From positions 1-17,731 of the forward strand of contig JAEZGQ010000126.1 of the NCBI GenBank assembly GCA_023416895.1: a stretch of 17,731 nucleotides of DNA, given 5' to 3'. A program made the translations under genes and the position numbers. The first letter of the stretch is position 1; each line of letters opens with the position of its first letter. Below, in pieces: positions 6,961 through 13,843 of this stretch. Under the pieces are notes generated by a model that was not told the DNA's origin, did not search any database, and saw only the letters and a list, made by a program, of their open reading frames with translations. The stretch is from Bacillota bacterium. Lineage in GTDB: Bacteria; Bacillota; Clostridia; Christensenellales; CAG-138.

Positions 6961-8133
6961 ATGGCAAAGCGTGCCATTTTGATTGTGCTTGACAGCGTCG
7001 GCATCGGCGCGTTGCCTGACGCGTCGGAGTTTGGCGATACCGGCTCTCATACGCTGGGCAATATTTATAAGGTTCGTGGCAAACTTGACTTACCCAATCT
7101 TTACCGTCTGGGTCTCAGCCGCATTGAAGATTCGCGCCTTCCCGTGCCGGAAGCTGCCGCCGTCGGAAGCTACGGCAGGGCGGCCGAGGTTACCAAAGCG
7201 AAAGATACCACTTGCGGCCACTGGGAAATGATGGGCATTATCATGGACGAGCCCTTTAAAACCTTCCCCAATGGGTTCCCCGCGACGTTTATGAGCAAAT
7301 ACGAACAGAAGATCGGCCGGGGCACGCTGTTTAACGGCGTTGCGTCGGGTACGGCAATCATCAACGAGCTTGGCGACGAGCATGTGAAAACCGGGAAACC
7401 TATTGTATACACTTCGGCGGACAGTGTGTTTCAAGTAGCCGCGCACGAGGAAGTGATTCCGCTTGAAGAACTTTATGCTATGTGCAAGACCGCGCGCGAA
7501 ATGCTCGTGGGCGATTGTCTCGTGGGCCGGGTGATCGCGCGGCCGTTCGTCGGTACGAGCGGCGCTTATAAGCGCACCGAAAACCGCAAGGATTACGCCA
7601 TTCCTCCCATAGCGACCACGGTGCTCGATTCGCTTTATGAAAAAGGGATTCCCACCATCGCCATCGGCAAAATTGAGGATATTTTCAACCGCAGCGGCAT
7701 CAGCTTTATTGACCACGCGAAGAACAACCACGATGGTTTTGCCGCAACGCTCAAGCAAGTGCAAAGCGATACGGGCGGCTTTATCTTTACCAATCTTGTG
7801 GATTTTGACATGCTTTACGGTCATCGCAACGACGTGGAAGGCTATGCCTCTGCGCTTGAATGGGTGGATGAAAAACTGCCCCAGCTCCTTGACGCGATGC
7901 GTGAGGATGATATGCTCATCATTACCGCCGACCATGGCTGCGACCCCACTACCGCCAGCACCGATCATTCGCGTGAGCATATTCCTGTTGTGGTTTACGG
8001 AAAAAACCTTAAGGCGGGCGTAGACCTCGGAACACTTAAGAGCTTTTCTGACATCGGTTCTACGGTGCACGAATATCTGACCGGAAGCCCCTTTGCGGTT
8101 GGAACCTCTTTCTTGCCGAAGCTTCAAAAATAA
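6961..8133 (+). CDS. deoB: Phosphopentomutase
   Basis: DeoB interconverts (deoxy)ribose-1-phosphate and (deoxy)ribose-5-phosphate in nucleoside salvage. It is a Mn-dependent member of the alkaline phosphatase superfamily. The 390 residues are full length. The first metal Asp is D11 (IVLDSVGIG). The phosphorylated active-site Thr is T83 by alignment with the Bacillus enzyme (KDTTCGHWEMMG). The second metal cluster is in FTNLVDFDMLYGHRND and ITADHGCDPTTASTDHSREH. ATG 6961 has AAAGGAG at 6944-6950. A large antisense frame overlaps it but is a codon-bias shadow. The gene probably has its own promoter; no nucleoside phosphorylase gene is adjacent. Confidence 0.97.
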   Translation: MAKRAILIVLDSVGIGALPDASEFGDTGSHTLGNIYKVRGKLDLPNLYRLGLSRIEDSRLPVPEAAAVGSYGRAAEVTKAKDTTCGHWEMMGIIMDEPFKTFPNGFPATFMSKYEQKIGRGTLFNGVASGTAIINELGDEHVKTGKPIVYTSADSVFQVAAHEEVIPLEELYAMCKTAREMLVGDCLVGRVIARPFVGTSGAYKRTENRKDYAIPPIATTVLDSLYEKGIPTIAIGKIEDIFNRSGISFIDHAKNNHDGFAATLKQVQSDTGGFIFTNLVDFDMLYGHRNDVEGYASALEWVDEKLPQLLDAMREDDMLIITADHGCDPTTASTDHSREHIPVVVYGKNLKAGVDLGTLKSFSDIGSTVHEYLTGSPFAVGTSFLPKLQK

Positions 8134-8144
8134 GCGCCGGAAAG

Positions 8145-8162
8145 CACGCCGAAAAAGGCGTG
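8145..8162 (+). repeat. Short perfect hairpin after deoB
   Basis: CACGCC (8145-8150) and GGCGTG (8157-8162) can form a 6 bp GC-rich stem with a 6-base A-rich loop, 12 bases after the deoB stop. There is no T tract, so on its own it is not a convincing terminator. It may be part of a structured leader for the gene at 8251. Confidence 0.45.
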
Positions 8163-8191
8163 AAACCGCCGCCGTTTCCCGAAACGATGAT

Positions 8192-8248
8192 AAATCTCCC
8201 GCGCAGGTAATATACCTTAATAAGCAGGTATATGCGCGGGAGGTTTTT
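8192..8248 (+). terminator. Terminator-like long hairpin containing the next gene's ribosome site
   Basis: The arm at 8192-8205 (core CTCCCGCGCA) pairs with 8233-8246 (core TGCGCGGGAG), giving 14 pairs with one G-U. Inside, TATACCT (8211-8217) pairs with AGGTATA (8226-8232), leaving a 5-base bulge (8206-8210) and an 8-base loop. In total there are 21 pairs followed by T bases to 8248. It looks like an intrinsic terminator for deoB. However, its right arm also holds GGGAGG (8238-8243), the ribosome site for the ATG at 8251. It may act as terminator, attenuator or translation-blocking stem. Confidence 0.7.
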
Positions 8249-8250
8249 GT

Positions 8251-9408
8251 ATGCGTATTCATGGGTTCAGAAGATGCGTGTCCCTTTTGACGGTCACGTT
8301 TTTGCTGATGTGCCTGCCTTTAGCGGTAGGCCGTGCGGAAACAGCTTTGGTGGATTTGAGCGGCGTAAAGACGGCATTTATTGCAGAGGCGACTTCCGGC
8401 CAGCTGGTGATGGAAAAGAATTCGAGCGAAAAAGCGAATGTCGCGGGTCTGACGCGGCTTCCAGCGCTCCTTTTGGTGTGTGAGCTTGTGGATGAAGGTG
8501 CGCTTGAGCCAACAACGGAAGTGACCATAAGTGAGGCCGCAGCGGCAGTAAAGGGGCCGACCGCATTTGTGGAGGCGTATGAGAAAATCGCCGCGGGCGA
8601 GCTTTTGAAGGCCGCCATCATGATCGGTGCGGGCGATGCGATTTACGCGCTTGCGGAGGCCGCAACGGGTTCGTCAGGCGCGTTTGCGGAACAGATGAAC
8701 GAGAGGCTTGCGGAACTGGGCGTGAGCGCGACGTATACAAACATCACCGACGATGGAGTGCTTCTTAGCGCCGCGGAATTGGCGGCAATCGGCAGGGAAA
8801 TCATAAGGAGTGCGACGTTTCGCAATTACGCAACCGTATATATGGATGAAATCGTGCATGAGAACGGTTCCGCTACGGAGCTTGTCAACTCCAACCGGAT
8901 GATCCGCAACTCCACCGGCTGCGGCGGCGTAGGCACCGGTTCCTCCGATGCGGCTGGGTATTGCGGGGTGTTTTGGGTGCTGCGTGGAGATACGGGTTAC
9001 ATTTGTGTTGTGACGGGCGCGCAGAATTCAAACGCACGCTTTACGACTGCGCAGGCGATGGTAGAATACGCTTTTGGCGCATACAAAACCGTTACGCTCT
9101 CCAAAACCGGGCAGATCCTCGTTGAAAATGTGCCCGTAAAAGGAGGGGCGGAAATGTTTGTAAGCCTTGCCGCAAGAAACGACAATGTGCTCCTATTGAA
9201 GCAAAACGAAGAATATCAGGAGAAACGAAACGTGCCGGAAACGCTTTATGCACCGCTTCTGCAAACCGACGTAGTGGGCACGCTCGAGTATACGGACGGC
9301 GATGGCAATCTCATTGCGCTGGTAGAGCTTGTGCCTCACAAGGAAATCGCCCAAGCCGGCCTTTCGGATTTCATTCAGATGCTTTTTTTAAGCTTTTTGC
9401 ACGCGTGA
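8251..9408 (+). CDS. Secreted D,D-carboxypeptidase (S11) homologue lacking all catalytic motifs
   Basis: The 385-residue protein has a signal peptide (hydrophobic about 10-26), a peptidase S11-like body, a C-terminal PBP5-like beta domain (from about 280) and a final amphipathic/hydrophobic tail (SDFIQMLFLSFL). It aligns with the intact S11 protein at 12632 over the core, without gaps around the motifs. Where that protein has STTK (Ser nucleophile and Lys) this one has G66-L-T-R69. SGN becomes G126-A-G128, and KTG becomes G228-T-G230. The flanking residues DAI/DAA and AAGYC/AAGKC are kept. D,D-carboxypeptidase activity is therefore not expected. It could be a scaffold, regulator or peptidoglycan-binding pseudoenzyme. 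The frame is intact over its full length, so it is not a decaying gene. ATG 8251 has GGGAGG 7 bases upstream. In B. subtilis the deoB neighbourhood holds dacF, so it may descend from that copy. Confidence 0.85.
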   Translation: MRIHGFRRCVSLLTVTFLLMCLPLAVGRAETALVDLSGVKTAFIAEATSGQLVMEKNSSEKANVAGLTRLPALLLVCELVDEGALEPTTEVTISEAAAAVKGPTAFVEAYEKIAAGELLKAAIMIGAGDAIYALAEAATGSSGAFAEQMNERLAELGVSATYTNITDDGVLLSAAELAAIGREIIRSATFRNYATVYMDEIVHENGSATELVNSNRMIRNSTGCGGVGTGSSDAAGYCGVFWVLRGDTGYICVVTGAQNSNARFTTAQAMVEYAFGAYKTVTLSKTGQILVENVPVKGGAEMFVSLAARNDNVLLLKQNEEYQEKRNVPETLYAPLLQTDVVGTLEYTDGDGNLIALVELVPHKEIAQAGLSDFIQMLFLSFLHA

Positions 9409-9468
9409 CAAACCTGTGAAAGCGCTGCAAACAATTTGCCGTACCTCGTGCGACATTTGGCACCTTGC

Positions 9469-9497
9469 TTGCATGGGGCGGCGCGACAGCGTATAAT
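9469..9497 (+). promoter_or_regulatory. Possible SigA promoter of the M50 protease-scpAB operon
   Basis: A perfect TATAAT (9492-9497) is preceded at 17 bp by TTGCAT (9469-9474), which matches only 3 of 6 -35 bases. The start site would be near 9504, just ahead of the ATG at 9531. A start codon upstream of this promoter is therefore unlikely. Confidence 0.5.
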
Positions 9498-9530
9498 AAT
9501 GGAAAACGGCACGGGAGAACAACGAAAGAT

Positions 9531-10184
9531 ATGTTATCAAACCTGTTCAGCGCCGAAGCGCTGAAGCTTATGTTATACCGCGTTCCCGCGATTTTGATTG
9601 CGCTTTCTTTTCATGAGTTTGCGCACGCTTATGCCGCGTATAAAAAAGGCGATCCCACCGCGTACAACCTTGGTAGAATGACGCTCAACCCCTTGAGCCA
9701 TCTTGACCCGTTCGGCATTTTAATGCTTCTTTTGGTCGGGTTTGGTTGGGCGCGTCCCGTTCCCATTAACCCACGGAACTTCCGCAACATGCGCCGCGAT
9801 GAAATCATCGTATCGCTCGCAGGCGTTTTTACCAATTTTATTCTTGCTTTTGTAGCGACGGGCGTTTACGTGCTGGCGGCGTTTGTGTTTAACGTTAAAA
9901 ATGAAATCGCTTTGAACCTGCTGCTTCCGCTCGTTACGATCAACTTGAGCCTTTGTATTTTCAACCTGATCCCCATTCCGCCGCTCGACGGGTACCATGT
10001 GCTTGAAAACCTTTTGATTCGCAGGGTGAACCCAAAATTTTTCCTGTATTTCGAGCGATACGGCAACTTTATCTTGATTGCGCTTCTTCTTACAGGTGCG
10101 CTTACGGGCTTACTTTCCACCGTCGTTTCAACGATCGTAAGCGGCTTTTTTACCTTTTACAGCTTGATTTTTGGACTGCTGTAA
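9531..10184 (+). CDS. Site-2 protease family (M50B) membrane metalloprotease
   Basis: This is an intramembrane zinc protease of the short S2P/YwhC-like group; its substrate is unknown. The 217 residues have several hydrophobic helices (about 12-35, 60-80, 92-120, 128-150, 178-212). The zinc motif HEFAH is at 28-32 in the first helix. The third ligand is D153 within NLIPIPPLDG (145-154). ATG 9531 was chosen over the in-frame TTG at 9465 because the homologous N-terminus begins here and the probable promoter (9469-9497) lies between the two. The ribosome site is modest (GGGAG near 9513-9517, rather distant). The scpA ATG follows the stop by one base. This protease-scpA-scpB order recurs in Clostridia, though a shared function is not established. 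Confidence 0.9.
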   Translation: MLSNLFSAEALKLMLYRVPAILIALSFHEFAHAYAAYKKGDPTAYNLGRMTLNPLSHLDPFGILMLLLVGFGWARPVPINPRNFRNMRRDEIIVSLAGVFTNFILAFVATGVYVLAAFVFNVKNEIALNLLLPLVTINLSLCIFNLIPIPPLDGYHVLENLLIRRVNPKFFLYFERYGNFILIALLLTGALTGLLSTVVSTIVSGFFTFYSLIFGLL

Positions 10185-10185
10185 T

Positions 10186-10944
10186 ATGGCTTACGAGGTG
10201 CATCTTAAGCAGTTTGAAGGGCCGCTCGACCTGCTGCTTCACCTAATCGAGCAGGCCGAGGTTGATATTAAGGATATTTTTATTTCCGAAATCACCTCGC
10301 AATACCTTGCCTACATGCGAGGGCTGGACGAGCTGGATATGGATACGGCAAGCGAATTTATCGCGATGGCCGCAAACATCGTTTATATCAAATCCCGCTC
10401 ACTTCTTCCAAAGCCTCCAAAGGAGGACGATGAGGAGGATCCGGAAGAAGCGTTGATCCGCCAGCTTACCGAATACCGCGCTTTCAAGCAGGCAAGCGCC
10501 ATGCTTGACGAGCTTTGCAAGCAAGCCCAAGGCATCTTTACACGCCTTCCCGAGGAATTTGTGCTGCCGCCGCAAGAGGTCATTCTTACCGAAAGTTCTG
10601 TGGACGAGCTGCGGGAGGCTTTTTTTGCGGTGTTAAACCGTGAGATGCCGCAGCAGACCATAAGCCCGCTTGCGCAGCATGTGAATGCCGATCGGTTTAC
10701 CGTGCGAAGGCAGCTTGTAAAGATACGGAAAATACTTTTAGAAAACAACACGATTGCATTCGAGGAGCTGTTTGAGGCGGGGTCACCCAAGCTTGAACGC
10801 ATTGTTACGTTTATGGCGCTGCTGGAGATGCTTGTCTACGGAGAAATCCGCATCAAACAGCGAGCTCCGTTTGAACCCATTACGCTGATTGCCGGAAAGC
10901 TACTTGAGAACGATTCCGACATCGAATATGCCGACGAGCAGTAG
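10186..10944 (+). CDS. scpA: Segregation and condensation protein A (kleisin)
   Basis: ScpA is the kleisin that bridges the two SMC heads in the bacterial condensin complex with ScpB. The 252 residues have the typical N-terminal motif FEGPLDLLLHLIE (10-22), where the helical domain contacts the SMC neck. An acidic central linker (PKEDDEEDPEE) follows. The C-terminal winged helix (about 175-245) contains FMALLEMLVYGEI. I chose ATG 10186 over the in-frame TTG 10171; it is the family start and lies one base after the protease stop. No good ribosome site is visible, so translation is probably coupled to the upstream gene. Confidence 0.96.
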   Translation: MAYEVHLKQFEGPLDLLLHLIEQAEVDIKDIFISEITSQYLAYMRGLDELDMDTASEFIAMAANIVYIKSRSLLPKPPKEDDEEDPEEALIRQLTEYRAFKQASAMLDELCKQAQGIFTRLPEEFVLPPQEVILTESSVDELREAFFAVLNREMPQQTISPLAQHVNADRFTVRRQLVKIRKILLENNTIAFEELFEAGSPKLERIVTFMALLEMLVYGEIRIKQRAPFEPITLIAGKLLENDSDIEYADEQ

Positions 10945-10953
10945 GAGCCGCAC

Positions 10954-11514
10954 ATGAGCTACGACGAACGAATTTCCGCCATCGAATGTATTTTGTTTGT
11001 TTCAGGCGAGCCTGTTTCCACGGTGCAGCTTCAAAGGGCGCTCGGGGTGACGCAGATGGAAATTTTGCATCTGCTTGATACCATGGACAACCTATATAAA
11101 AGCGAGCAGCGCGGGGTTCTTCTGTACCGTACGGAGGAAACCGTGCAGCTTGTATCCAACAAAAAGTACGCATCCTATGTGGAGGAGCTTTTGCAGCCCG
11201 CGCAGACTAAGTCGTTTTCGCAGGCAATGCTTGAAACGCTTTCCGTGGTCGCTTACCGCCAGCCTGTGACCCGCGCAGAAATTGAAGCCGTGCGAGGCGT
11301 ACGATGTGAATACTCCGTGAGCCAGCTCGTGAAGCTTGGCCTGATTCATGAGCTTGGGCGGAAGGATGCCGTCGGTCGCCCAATGCTTTTTGGCACGACC
11401 GATGCGTTTTTGCGTCAGTTTGGCATCTCCTCGATCAAGGATTTACCCTGCTACGAAACCTACCTTAAGAGCGATGAGGAAGCCGCTCAGGAAACGCTTG
11501 ATCTTGCACAATAG
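10954..11514 (+). CDS. scpB: Segregation and condensation protein B
   Basis: ScpB dimerises through winged-helix domains and binds the ScpA linker in the SMC-ScpAB complex. The 186 residues comprise two winged helices, about 1-75 and 80-160. The second has the conserved YRQPVTRAEIEAVRGV motif and GRKDAVGRPMLFGTTDAFLRQFG. TAGGAG (10942-10947) overlaps the scpA stop codon and positions the ATG at 10954. The acidic C-terminal tail (KSDEEAAQE) is usual. It is the third gene of the operon, and the identification is secure. Confidence 0.96.
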   Translation: MSYDERISAIECILFVSGEPVSTVQLQRALGVTQMEILHLLDTMDNLYKSEQRGVLLYRTEETVQLVSNKKYASYVEELLQPAQTKSFSQAMLETLSVVAYRQPVTRAEIEAVRGVRCEYSVSQLVKLGLIHELGRKDAVGRPMLFGTTDAFLRQFGISSIKDLPCYETYLKSDEEAAQETLDLAQ

Positions 11515-11566
11515 GCAAGAGCAGGAACGCGGCAAACATATTTTTCCATACAATCGTAAAACCTAA

Positions 11567-11598
11567 GAACCGTACACCCAAGGAGGGCGGTATGGTTC
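11567..11598 (+). repeat. Inverted repeat around the start of the DUF2953-like gene
   Basis: GAACCGTAC (11567-11575) can pair with GTATGGTTC (11590-11598), 9 pairs with one G-U. The AGGAGGG ribosome site (11581-11587) is in the loop and the ATG (11592) is in the right arm. This is a candidate translational control element, or chance. Confidence 0.45.
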
Positions 11599-12191
11599 AT
11601 TTTGTTTTGCTCGCGCTTATTGTCGTTGCGGTCGTAGGCATACTCGTGCCGGTACGGCTGCGCTTTATGCTGCGCGTGGATAGCTTCCGCCCAACGTTTT
11701 CCGCGGAAGCGGCATTTTTTTACCGGTTGCTGCGGCTTCGTATCCACGGTTTTCTTGCATGCGCGGCGTTTGGTGAAACCAAGCTTTGGCTTGCCGTCAA
11801 CGGTAAACCATATAAAAAAATAGAACCCAAGCCCAACGAACAAAAACCAAAAGAAAAAAAGGGCGGCGCTGCGGACGCAATTGTGCGGTCCATTTTAAAA
11901 AAGCGTGCCTTTGAGATGCTCCGGGTGAGGTGCCGGATCGGTATTGAGGAGGATGCGTATCACACGGTGCTTTTGTGCGGCGCATTGCGCATTCTTTTTA
12001 ACGAGTTTTTTCGCATTTTTCTTCATGTGGAAAACGGGGAAGTTTCTGTTGCACCGGATTTTTCAAGTTCTGTTTTTTGGCTGAAAGTGGAAGGAATACT
12101 TACAATTCGTTCCACACAAATTATAACTGCTGCGCTTGGGCAGAGAAAAAAGCATAAGGAAGGAAACATCGAAAATGTCGCATCCGATTGA
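11592..12191 (+). CDS. DUF2953-like membrane-anchored protein, probable sporulation-associated gene
   Basis: The 199-residue protein starts with one hydrophobic segment (about 4-22, ending in VPVRLRF). A basic, Lys/Pro-rich linker follows (about 73-92, including KPNEQKPKEKKGG), then a mixed alpha/beta region. The arrangement (anchor, RFMLRVD-type strand, charged linker, then a second conserved block before a ytfJ/gerW gene) fits the DUF2953 family. That family commonly sits just upstream of ytfJ in endospore formers; its function is unknown to me. AGGAGG (11581-11586) gives the ATG at 11592. Its end overlaps ytfJ by 17 bases, which suggests coupling. The family assignment rests partly on context. 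Confidence 0.72.
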   Translation: MVHFVLLALIVVAVVGILVPVRLRFMLRVDSFRPTFSAEAAFFYRLLRLRIHGFLACAAFGETKLWLAVNGKPYKKIEPKPNEQKPKEKKGGAADAIVRSILKKRAFEMLRVRCRIGIEEDAYHTVLLCGALRILFNEFFRIFLHVENGEVSVAPDFSSSVFWLKVEGILTIRSTQIITAALGQRKKHKEGNIENVASD

Positions 12192-12630
12192 AAACATCAT
12201 GCGAAGCACCATGGAACAGATAAAAGAAATGGTGGACGTCAATACCATTGTGGGAAACCCCATCATTACGGGGAAAGAAACGGTGATTCTCCCCGTTTCC
12301 AGAGTAAGCCTCGGCTTTCTTTCCGGCGGCGGCGAGTACTGTGCTGGAAACACGCCCGTAAAAAAATCCGGCAGCGAGCTTGATGGAGAGAAAGACCGGC
12401 TCCCCTTTGCCGGAACCTCAATTGCGGGCATGAGCATTACACCAGTCGCATTCCTCTCCGTAGCAGACGGAAAGGTAAAGGTGCTTCCCGCGCAGTACAA
12501 CAGCATCATCGACCGGGCAATTGAAATCATTCCCGAATCCATCTGCATGGTGGGCAAGGTGATTGGCGGAGCTTGCTGCAAGAGCGATGAGAAGGATGAA
12601 ATTTTCGACGAAGACGATTTGAGCGACTGA
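12175..12630 (+). CDS. ytfJ: GerW/YtfJ family sporulation protein
   Basis: YtfJ/GerW proteins are small cytoplasmic spore proteins; the Streptomyces GerW member is needed for proper germination. The 151 residues equal the B. subtilis YtfJ length. The N-terminal SHPIENIMRSTMEQIKEMVD helix, the GNPI segment, the glycine stretch GFLSGGGEY and the C-terminal ITPVAFLSVADGKVKVLP are all characteristic. I chose ATG 12175, not the earlier in-frame ATG 12136, because AAGGAAGGA (12157-12165) lies just upstream and the family starts here. It overlaps the preceding gene by 17 bases and is followed after one base by the carboxypeptidase gene, so the three are likely cotranscribed. Confidence 0.92.
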   Translation: MSHPIENIMRSTMEQIKEMVDVNTIVGNPIITGKETVILPVSRVSLGFLSGGGEYCAGNTPVKKSGSELDGEKDRLPFAGTSIAGMSITPVAFLSVADGKVKVLPAQYNSIIDRAIEIIPESICMVGKVIGGACCKSDEKDEIFDEDDLSD

Positions 12631-12631
12631 T

Positions 12632-13759
12632 ATGTGCGCATTGCCTACAAGAAGAATACTGTGTGCGCTGTGTGCGTTTGTGCTGCTGCTTGCGTTCCCG
12701 TTTCGAGCCTCTGCCGCCGAAGTGGATACGCAGGCGGCTTCCGCCGTTTTGATTGAAGCGAGTACAGGAAAAGTTCTTTACGCGAAAGCCGCGCATGAAA
12801 AGCTTCCTATGGCGAGCACCACCAAGGTGATGACCGCTATCTTGACGATTGAGCATTGCGCGCTTTCTGAGATGGCCACCGTGTCGAGGGAAGCATATGG
12901 TACGGAGGGGTCGAGCATTTATTTGGAGCTTGAGGAAAAAATCAGCGTGGAAGACCTTCTTTACGGGCTCATGCTTGCCTCGGGAAACGACGCAGCCGTA
13001 ACGCTTGCCATCCATGTGGCGGGCAGCGTGGAGGCGTTTGCGCAGCTGATGAATGAAAAGGCGAAGGAGATTGGCGCGCTCAACACCAATTTTGTAACGC
13101 CAAACGGTCTGCACGACGGCGCGCATTACACAACCGCCTACGACCTTGCACTGATTTCTGCCTACGCTCTAAAAAACGAAACCTTTCAAACCATCGTCGG
13201 CACCACTTACCATAGAACCACCACCGGCAACCTTCAGCGCACCTTCAAAAACAAAAACAAAATTCTTTGGCAGTACGAAGGTGGCAACGGTGTAAAAACG
13301 GGGTATACGAAAGCTGCCGGAAAATGCCTTTCGTTTGCTGCGAAGCGGGACGGTATGCAGCTTGTGGGCGTAGTTCTCAACTGCCCGGATATGTTTAACA
13401 ACGCCATACGTATGCTCGATTACGGGTTTGCAAATTATGAAATGGTGAAAGCCATTGGTGCAGGCGATGTAATCGCGCGCGCAAGGGTTGCGGCGGGCAT
13501 AAAAAACGTGTTGGAACTTGTCGCAAGTGAAGATATAATGATACCAGTAGAAAAGGGTGCCAATGCTTCCATACAGTCCCGCGTTGTGATTGATGAAGGC
13601 ATTCACGCGCCAATTCTCGCGGGAGATAAGCTCGGTTCCGTTGAATTATATGAGGGCAACAAGCTTCTTGCGGTTCGGCCGCTCGTGGCAAAAGATGGCG
13701 TGGATGTGGCGGATTTCGGGTTTTATCTCGACAAACTGTTCGGCAGATGGACCGCTTAA
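12632..13759 (+). CDS. dacF: D-alanyl-D-alanine carboxypeptidase (S11, DacF/DacB type), intact
   Basis: This secreted penicillin-binding protein trims the terminal D-Ala of peptidoglycan stem peptides. In this context cortex or forespore wall maturation is likely. It has 375 residues. A signal peptide ends near ASA at 26-28. All catalytic motifs are present: S62-T-T-K65, SGN at 117-119 and K222-T-G224. The C-terminal PBP5-like domain and a short terminal helix follow. The ATG at 12632 lies one base after the ytfJ stop and no strong ribosome site is visible, so coupled translation is probable. In B. subtilis the neighbourhood is scpAB...dacB-spmA-spmB-rluB; here rluB follows directly and spmAB are absent. 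Whether DacF or DacB is the true orthologue cannot be settled by eye. Confidence 0.92.
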   Translation: MCALPTRRILCALCAFVLLLAFPFRASAAEVDTQAASAVLIEASTGKVLYAKAAHEKLPMASTTKVMTAILTIEHCALSEMATVSREAYGTEGSSIYLELEEKISVEDLLYGLMLASGNDAAVTLAIHVAGSVEAFAQLMNEKAKEIGALNTNFVTPNGLHDGAHYTTAYDLALISAYALKNETFQTIVGTTYHRTTTGNLQRTFKNKNKILWQYEGGNGVKTGYTKAAGKCLSFAAKRDGMQLVGVVLNCPDMFNNAIRMLDYGFANYEMVKAIGAGDVIARARVAAGIKNVLELVASEDIMIPVEKGANASIQSRVVIDEGIHAPILAGDKLGSVELYEGNKLLAVRPLVAKDGVDVADFGFYLDKLFGRWTA

Positions 13760-13775
13760 ACCCAAATCGGCTTTT

Positions 13776-13817
13776 GTGCGCAGGAGGCGCGGGGGACGCG
13801 GTTCGTGCGCTTTTTTT
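13776..13817 (+). terminator. Possible intrinsic terminator after the carboxypeptidase gene
   Basis: GCGCA (13778-13782) can pair with TGCGC (13806-13810) and an inner CGCG/CGCG stem is possible. A run of seven T (13811-13817) follows. The internal loop makes the stem imperfect, so this is moderate evidence. It would end the M50-scpAB-ytfJ-dacF operon ahead of rluB. Confidence 0.5.
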
Positions 13818-13843
13818 ATGAAAGAAAAGAGGTTGGGGATTTT

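Noticed and set aside
7090..8262. 390-codon open frame on the - strand across deoB
   Set aside because: It is wholly antisense to a clear phosphopentomutase, shows no recognisable motif and arises from the codon usage of deoB.
11547..11554. CATACAAT, a perfect SigE-type -10, upstream of the DUF2953-like gene
   Set aside because: No ATATT-type -35 occurs at the required distance; the nearby CATATTTT is only a few bases away. It is left out of the feature list for lack of a pair.
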